From: an uncultured Planctomycetaceae bacterium
Lineage (GTDB): Bacteria > Planctomycetota > Planctomycetia > Pirellulales > Lacipirellulaceae
DNA: 8,694 bases
Direction of reading: 5' to 3'
Assembly (NCBI GenBank): GCA_937860165.1
Contig: CALMBE010000494.1
Location: forward strand, 1-8,694
Shown: positions 6,523-8,694 of the stretch, piece after piece
Layout of the letters: the number at the start of each line of letters is the position of its first letter
Position numbering within the stretch: position 1 is the first letter of the stretch
Notes under the pieces: generated by a model
Databases searched by the model: none
The model's input: only the letters and a program-made list of their open reading frames with translations
Told to the model about the DNA's origin: nothing
Made by a program: the position numbers and the translations under genes

Positions 6523-6539
6523 CTCCGCAAACAGCGGAG
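6523..6539 (+). terminator. Short hairpin after the FecR gene, possible weak terminator
   Basis: CTCCGC (6523-6528) pairs perfectly with GCGGAG (6534-6539) around the loop AAACA, 15 nt after the TAA of the FecR gene. No T run follows, so intrinsic termination would be weak; RNA 3'-end protection is an alternative. Confidence 0.3.
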
Positions 6540-6586
6540 TGGTGTCGAACTATTTTAGATGGATTCAATAACTTATCGAATGTGTT

Positions 6587-6632
6587 GTGAGCCGGGTCGT
6601 CCCCGACGAGTGAGCCGGGTCGTCCCCGACCC
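6587..6632. repeat. Two tandem copies of a 23-nt unit
   Basis: A 21-nt block beginning GTGAGCCGGGTCG and ending TCCCCGAC occurs at 6587-6607 and again, identical, at 6610-6630, with two unlike bases completing each 23-nt period. The second copy can form a small hairpin, GGGTCG (6617-6622) with CGACCC (6627-6632). Perfect identity suggests recent duplication or copying from a dispersed repeat family. Confidence 0.85.
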
Positions 6633-6727
6633 CGAATCTTAATTCCTACTCGAAATGGACTGGTCCGCGAAAAACTTGATTGTGAACTTAGGACGTGAGA
6701 GAGGCAGTAATCGGAGGGGTGACACAG

Positions 6728-6758
6728 GGTCGATTTGGCACGCGAGTGCCCTACGACC
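6728..6758 (+). promoter_or_regulatory. Nested hairpin followed by a T-rich tract in the leader of the exported-protein gene
   Basis: GGTCG (6728-6732) pairs with CGACC (6754-6758), enclosing GGCAC (6737-6741) with GTGCC (6746-6750) and a GCGA tetraloop. Twelve nt later comes a T-rich stretch (6771-6796), ahead of the Shine-Dalgarno. This could be an attenuator, a terminator for upstream transcripts, or chance. The gap between stem and T tract argues against a standard intrinsic terminator. Confidence 0.3.
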
Positions 6759-6807
6759 TTGTGAAGCTTCATTTTTTTCTTTGTTTTGTTGTTTTTGGTA
6801 AAACCCT

Positions 6808-6813
6808 GGAGGT
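6808..6813 (+). promoter_or_regulatory. Strong Shine-Dalgarno for the exported-protein gene
   Basis: GGAGGT ends six nt before the ATG at 6820. It is much stronger than the sites before the other native genes here, which suggests high expression, and it fixes the start codon. Confidence 0.8.
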
Positions 6814-6819
6814 GGACTA

Positions 6820-7401
6820 ATGAGACGACTACTTTGTTTGGCTATTGCGTGTGCGATGGCTGCTCCCGTATCGGCCGTAACCCTTGACGGCAGCATTGCC
6901 GGCGATGGCTACAGCCTTGTTGCCACGCAAACCGTGGACACCGGGTTTGGCGATAACTTTAGCGAGCTGGATGCCGCTTGGGGTCAGGTTCAAGGAGGTG
7001 TTTTGTACGTGACGTTGACCGGCAACTTGGAAGGCAATTTCAACAAGTTGAACATTTTCATCGATTCGGTTGCCGGTGGTGAAAACGTCATCACGCTTCC
7101 CTTTGGCAGTGGCGGCAACAACCCGGGCAATGACAACTGGGCGAACAAGTACGCTGGCTTCACGTTCGACGCCGGTTTCGCAGCCGACTATATGCTGATT
7201 AACCGTCGTGGTAATGGAAATACGTACGACTTTGACTTCAACAGCGTTGGCAATCCTGGCCTTGTCGAAGCATCCGGCAACATTTTTGGCGGCTCGATGT
7301 CAGGCGTCAATCCGAGCGTGGGAGCTTCGGCTCTGGGCGTGGCCTTTGATAAGGCGAGCGGCAGATGGTATTTTACCTGCCGCGAGGTCGTTTTGGCTTG
7401 A
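6820..7401 (+). CDS. Secreted protein of the planctomycete PEP-CTERM type, 3' end lost to IS insertion
   Basis: The frame encodes 193 residues. Residues 1-19 form a signal peptide (MRRLLCLAIACAMAAPVSA). The mature part is rich in Gly, Asn and Asp, with LDGSIAGDGYSLVATQTV, TGFGDNFSELDAAWGQV, GVLYVTLTGNLE, FNKLNIFIDSVAGGEN and NDNWANKYAGFTFD. This looks like secreted beta-rich planctomycete proteins that normally continue well past this point and end in a PEP-CTERM sorting tail. Here native sequence stops at about residue 177 (GVAFD, base 7350-7352). The last 16 or so residues, GRWYFTCREVVLA among them, are read from the IS left end. The product therefore lacks its C-terminal part and any sorting signal; it might be secreted but not anchored, or degraded. 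It lies downstream of, and on the same strand as, the sigma/FecR pair. Function is unknown; the family call is from memory. Confidence 0.75.
   Translation: MRRLLCLAIACAMAAPVSAVTLDGSIAGDGYSLVATQTVDTGFGDNFSELDAAWGQVQGGVLYVTLTGNLEGNFNKLNIFIDSVAGGENVITLPFGSGGNNPGNDNWANKYAGFTFDAGFAADYMLINRRGNGNTYDFDFNSVGNPGLVEASGNIFGGSMSGVNPSVGASALGVAFDKASGRWYFTCREVVLA
7353..7364 (+). repeat. IS left terminal inverted repeat
   Basis: GGCGAGCGGCAG matches the complement of the window's last 12 bases perfectly. It falls exactly where the exported-protein gene stops resembling its family. Confidence 0.88.
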
Positions 7402-7981
7402 TGGTGATGTCGTATTTGGGGAGCGATTGAGACCGTTCAAGTCGGACGGAAAGTCGCTTCATTTCTTTCTTGGGTACGATGACCCCCGTCGGATATTCTC
7501 CGTCGACTCGCGCGACGACTGGGTGTTGGCCCTTCCAGTGCATGCGTAACGCACAGGCTTGCACCACATTCCAACAGGTGAGCAACACGCCGTTCCACTT
7601 CTTCTGCAACGACGACCAGCAGCGTTCGATCGGATTGTACTTGCTGTGATAGGGCGGATAGTAAACCAAGCGAATTTCCAGCCCGGACCAGTCGGCAAAC
7701 TCGATTATGCGTTTGAGAAACTGAGTCCGCGAGCCGGAATTCTTCGGCCCGTTGTCCAGATAAATGACCAAACGCCGAACCTTGCGGCATTGCGAGCGAA
7801 CCGACTTCCACCACACGCGTAGGCAGTCGCCCCAAAAGTCGCTCGTCTCCGCGGTGCCGAACAAGAGGGTCAAAACGCCCGTGGCCAGCATCAGCACGCC
7901 CAACGGCACGAGTTTCTCTTTTGCCGGCGGATCGTGATCCCAACCCTTGGTGACGTTACCTTGGCTGTCGGTTCTGGTTTT
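7373..7981 (-). CDS. ISAzo13-type transposase, C-terminal frame with the rest of the DDE site
   Basis: From the shared Lys codon at about 7981 this frame reads KTRTDSQGNVTKGWDHD, then VIYLDNGPKN with the second catalytic Asp (about residue 277 of the joined protein), and YYPPYHSKYNPIERCW with the catalytic Glu (about 320), ending TAA at 7373-7375. All three DDE residues are thus present across the two frames. The frame stays open upstream to 8101, but that stretch is out of frame with the family and is not coding. Expression needs a net +1 shift (or loss of one base) at the G7A5 run, because no start with a ribosome site was seen at the head of this part. Without it the transposase is inactive. 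Confidence 0.82.
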   Translation of the reverse strand, partial: KTRTDSQGNVTKGWDHDPPAKEKLVPLGVLMLATGVLTLLFGTAETSDFWGDCLRVWWKSVRSQCRKVRRLVIYLDNGPKNSGSRTQFLKRIIEFADWSGLEIRLVYYPPYHSKYNPIERCWSSLQKKWNGVLLTCWNVVQACALRMHWKGQHPVVARVDGEYPTGVIVPKKEMKRLSVRLERSQSLPKYDITIKPKRPRGR

Positions 7982-8585
7982 TCCCCCCCAAGGCGTACTC
8001 GCCGAGACTGACTTTCGCTTTGGTATCCACCGATATTTCCAAGGTCTCCGGGTCGTCTTTCGCCTCCTCATGCACCGCCTGCAGATTGTCGAAGATCGCA
8101 TCGGTGTCTTTCGTCTTCTTCAGAGGCTTGCCTTTTTGGATTCGCTTGAGCCGATAGTTCAGGCGATTGAGAATGTCGCGGAGAGTGCGTTCGCTGGGAA
8201 GCTCCTCTTCCGAGTAACCTTTCTCCAACAGTTCTTGCCGCACTTCGCCAGCCGACAGGTTCGTGTATTGCCGCGACGACTTCAATTCGGGATCGGACTG
8301 CGTATGGGGTTCGACAATCCATCGAATGTCGATCGCCAGTTGAGGGTTCGCTTCCTCGCTGCGCTGCCGTCCGCGACGCAAAGTAGGCTCGACGTCTTCA
8401 ATTTCACCCGCCTGCTGGCGCAACCCTTTGGCGACAGATCCCCTCCCCCAGCCAAAATGTTGTTCCGCCTTGCGGGGACTGCCATTACAGAGTTTCGTAC
8501 AAACCTCTGCCTGAAACTCTCGCCGCTGGTTGCCCTTCAGCCGCCTGGCTGCCGAGGCCAATAATTCATTCGTCAGGTCATCCAT
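7956..8585 (-). CDS. ISAzo13-type transposase, N-terminal frame (frameshifted)
   Basis: The first frame gives 209 residues. An N-terminal helical DNA-binding part (MDDLTNELLASAARRLKGNQ, AEQHFGWGRGSVAKGLRQ) is followed by the winged-helix-like SERTLRDILNRLNYRLKR and the first catalytic Asp, Asp187, in EISVDTKAKVSLGEY. After Gly-Gly-Lys202 the frame runs into eight unrelated residues (NQNRQPR) and a stop. The family sequence continues in the other frame. I chose the ATG at 8585 because GGAGAGG lies five nt upstream and the family N-terminus begins there; the frame stays open to an ATG at 8627, which adds 14 unlike residues. It acts on the IS ends to move the element. Joined to the second frame it would be about 403 aa, a normal length. 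Confidence 0.85.
   Translation of the reverse strand: MDDLTNELLASAARRLKGNQRREFQAEVCTKLCNGSPRKAEQHFGWGRGSVAKGLRQQAGEIEDVEPTLRRGRQRSEEANPQLAIDIRWIVEPHTQSDPELKSSRQYTNLSAGEVRQELLEKGYSEEELPSERTLRDILNRLNYRLKRIQKGKPLKKTKDTDAIFDNLQAVHEEAKDDPETLEISVDTKAKVSLGEYALGGKNQNRQPR
7978..7989 (-). other. G7A5 homopolymer at the transposase frame change
   Basis: On the minus strand the sequence is TTGGGGGGGAAAAACC. In the first frame it reads Leu-Gly-Gly-Lys-Asn; in the second Trp-Gly-Gly-Lys-Thr. Removing one G or one A restores a continuous family sequence (Leu-Gly-Gly-Lys-Thr-Arg). It may be a single-base insertion, a sequencing error in a homopolymer, or a site of transcriptional or +1 translational slippage. 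Confidence 0.8.
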
Positions 8586-8682
8586 GACCACCCTCTCCAG
8601 TGAAAACACGTGAATCAAGCCAATCACAATAACCTGACTGTTTTCAGCGTTTTCACAAAGAGCAATTCCGGTAGTTCTCTAG

Positions 8683-8694
8683 CTGCCGCTCGCC
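8683..8694 (-). repeat. IS right terminal inverted repeat
   Basis: CTGCCGCTCGCC is the reverse complement of the left repeat and coincides with the window's last base. If the repeat runs further outwards it cannot be seen here. Confidence 0.85.

Larger units (their letters stand above)
6508..6819. other. Intergenic stretch between the FecR gene and the exported-protein gene
   Basis: These 312 bases contain no recognised gene. In order they hold a short hairpin just after the FecR stop (6523-6539), a 23-nt tandem duplication (6587-6632), a nested hairpin (6728-6758) and a T-rich run (6771-6796), then the Shine-Dalgarno of the next gene. The layout fits a separate promoter for the downstream gene, but I cannot point to its -35/-10 boxes. 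Confidence 0.6.
7353..8694 (-). mobile_element. ISAzo13-family insertion sequence, both ends visible
   Basis: A 12-bp perfect terminal inverted repeat marks both ends: GGCGAGCGGCAG at 7353-7364 and its complement CTGCCGCTCGCC at 8683-8694. The element is 1342 bp, compact for this family, and carries one transposase in two frames on the minus strand. The stop of the transposase lies only eight bases from the left repeat. The left end interrupts the exported-protein gene. Just inside it, GCGGCAG (7358-7364) can pair with CTGCCGC (7377-7383), a subterminal hairpin past the transposase 3' end. The target duplication cannot be checked because the window stops at the right end; the three bases left of the element are TAA. 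Confidence 0.88.

Noticed and set aside
7978..7989. Classical -1 programmed frameshift as in IS1 or IS3 elements
   Set aside because: The second frame lies +1 (equivalently -2) from the first, so a -1 slip would lead into the wrong frame.
7947..8564. Plus-strand frame of 205 codons opposite the transposase
   Set aside because: It is antisense to clear DDE transposase sequence and has no recognisable protein features.
8586..8627. Upstream ATG at 8627 as the transposase start
   Set aside because: The 14 extra residues are unlike the family, and GGAGAGG is well placed only for the ATG at 8585.

Overview
The window most likely comes from a planctomycete (Planctomycetota, Pirellula/Rhodopirellula-like), possibly from a metagenomic assembly. 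The signs are an ECF sigma factor followed directly by a FecR-type membrane protein with a LamG-like half, an exported protein of the kind that usually carries a PEP-CTERM tail, an ISAzo13-type transposase (the DDE family once called 'Rhodopirellula transposase'), a GH97 glycosidase, and intergenic DNA full of palindromic repeats. These assignments rest on family motifs recalled from memory; no database was searched.

Layout. Bases 2-829 are one uninterrupted reading frame, open at the left edge. It joins three unrelated pieces in frame: the C-terminus of a YghU-type glutathione S-transferase, a piece of an MFS transporter, and the C-terminus of a class III nucleotide cyclase. The first 540 or so bases are richer in G+C than what follows, so the left end looks like a chimera. 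Bases 830-1109 hold an inverted pair of related 36-nt palindromic units. A small antibiotic-biosynthesis-monooxygenase-fold gene (1110-1394) follows. Bases 1395-1746 hold two more repeat structures: an element with 27-nt inverted arms, and a three-way-junction palindrome.

A 683-aa secreted GH97 alpha-glycosidase lies on the minus strand (1747-3798). Diverging from it are the ECF sigma factor (4121-4645) and the FecR/LamG protein (4669-6507), 23 nt apart and presumably cotranscribed. After an intergenic stretch with a 23-nt tandem repeat comes a secreted protein (from 6820) with a strong Shine-Dalgarno sequence. At about 7353 it is cut by an insertion sequence that fills the rest of the window and ends exactly at the last base. 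Both 12-bp terminal inverted repeats of the IS are visible. Its transposase is split by a frameshift at a G7A5 run.

How the genes may work together: the sigma factor and FecR protein look like a cell-surface signalling pair, with the FecR protein anchored in the membrane and presenting a carbohydrate-binding-like fold outside. The divergent GH97 enzyme and the downstream exported protein are plausible targets, but this is inferred from position only. I found no convincing new multi-gene system. The observations most worth checking are the covarying palindrome pair, the IS insertion and its frameshift, and the chimeric left end.
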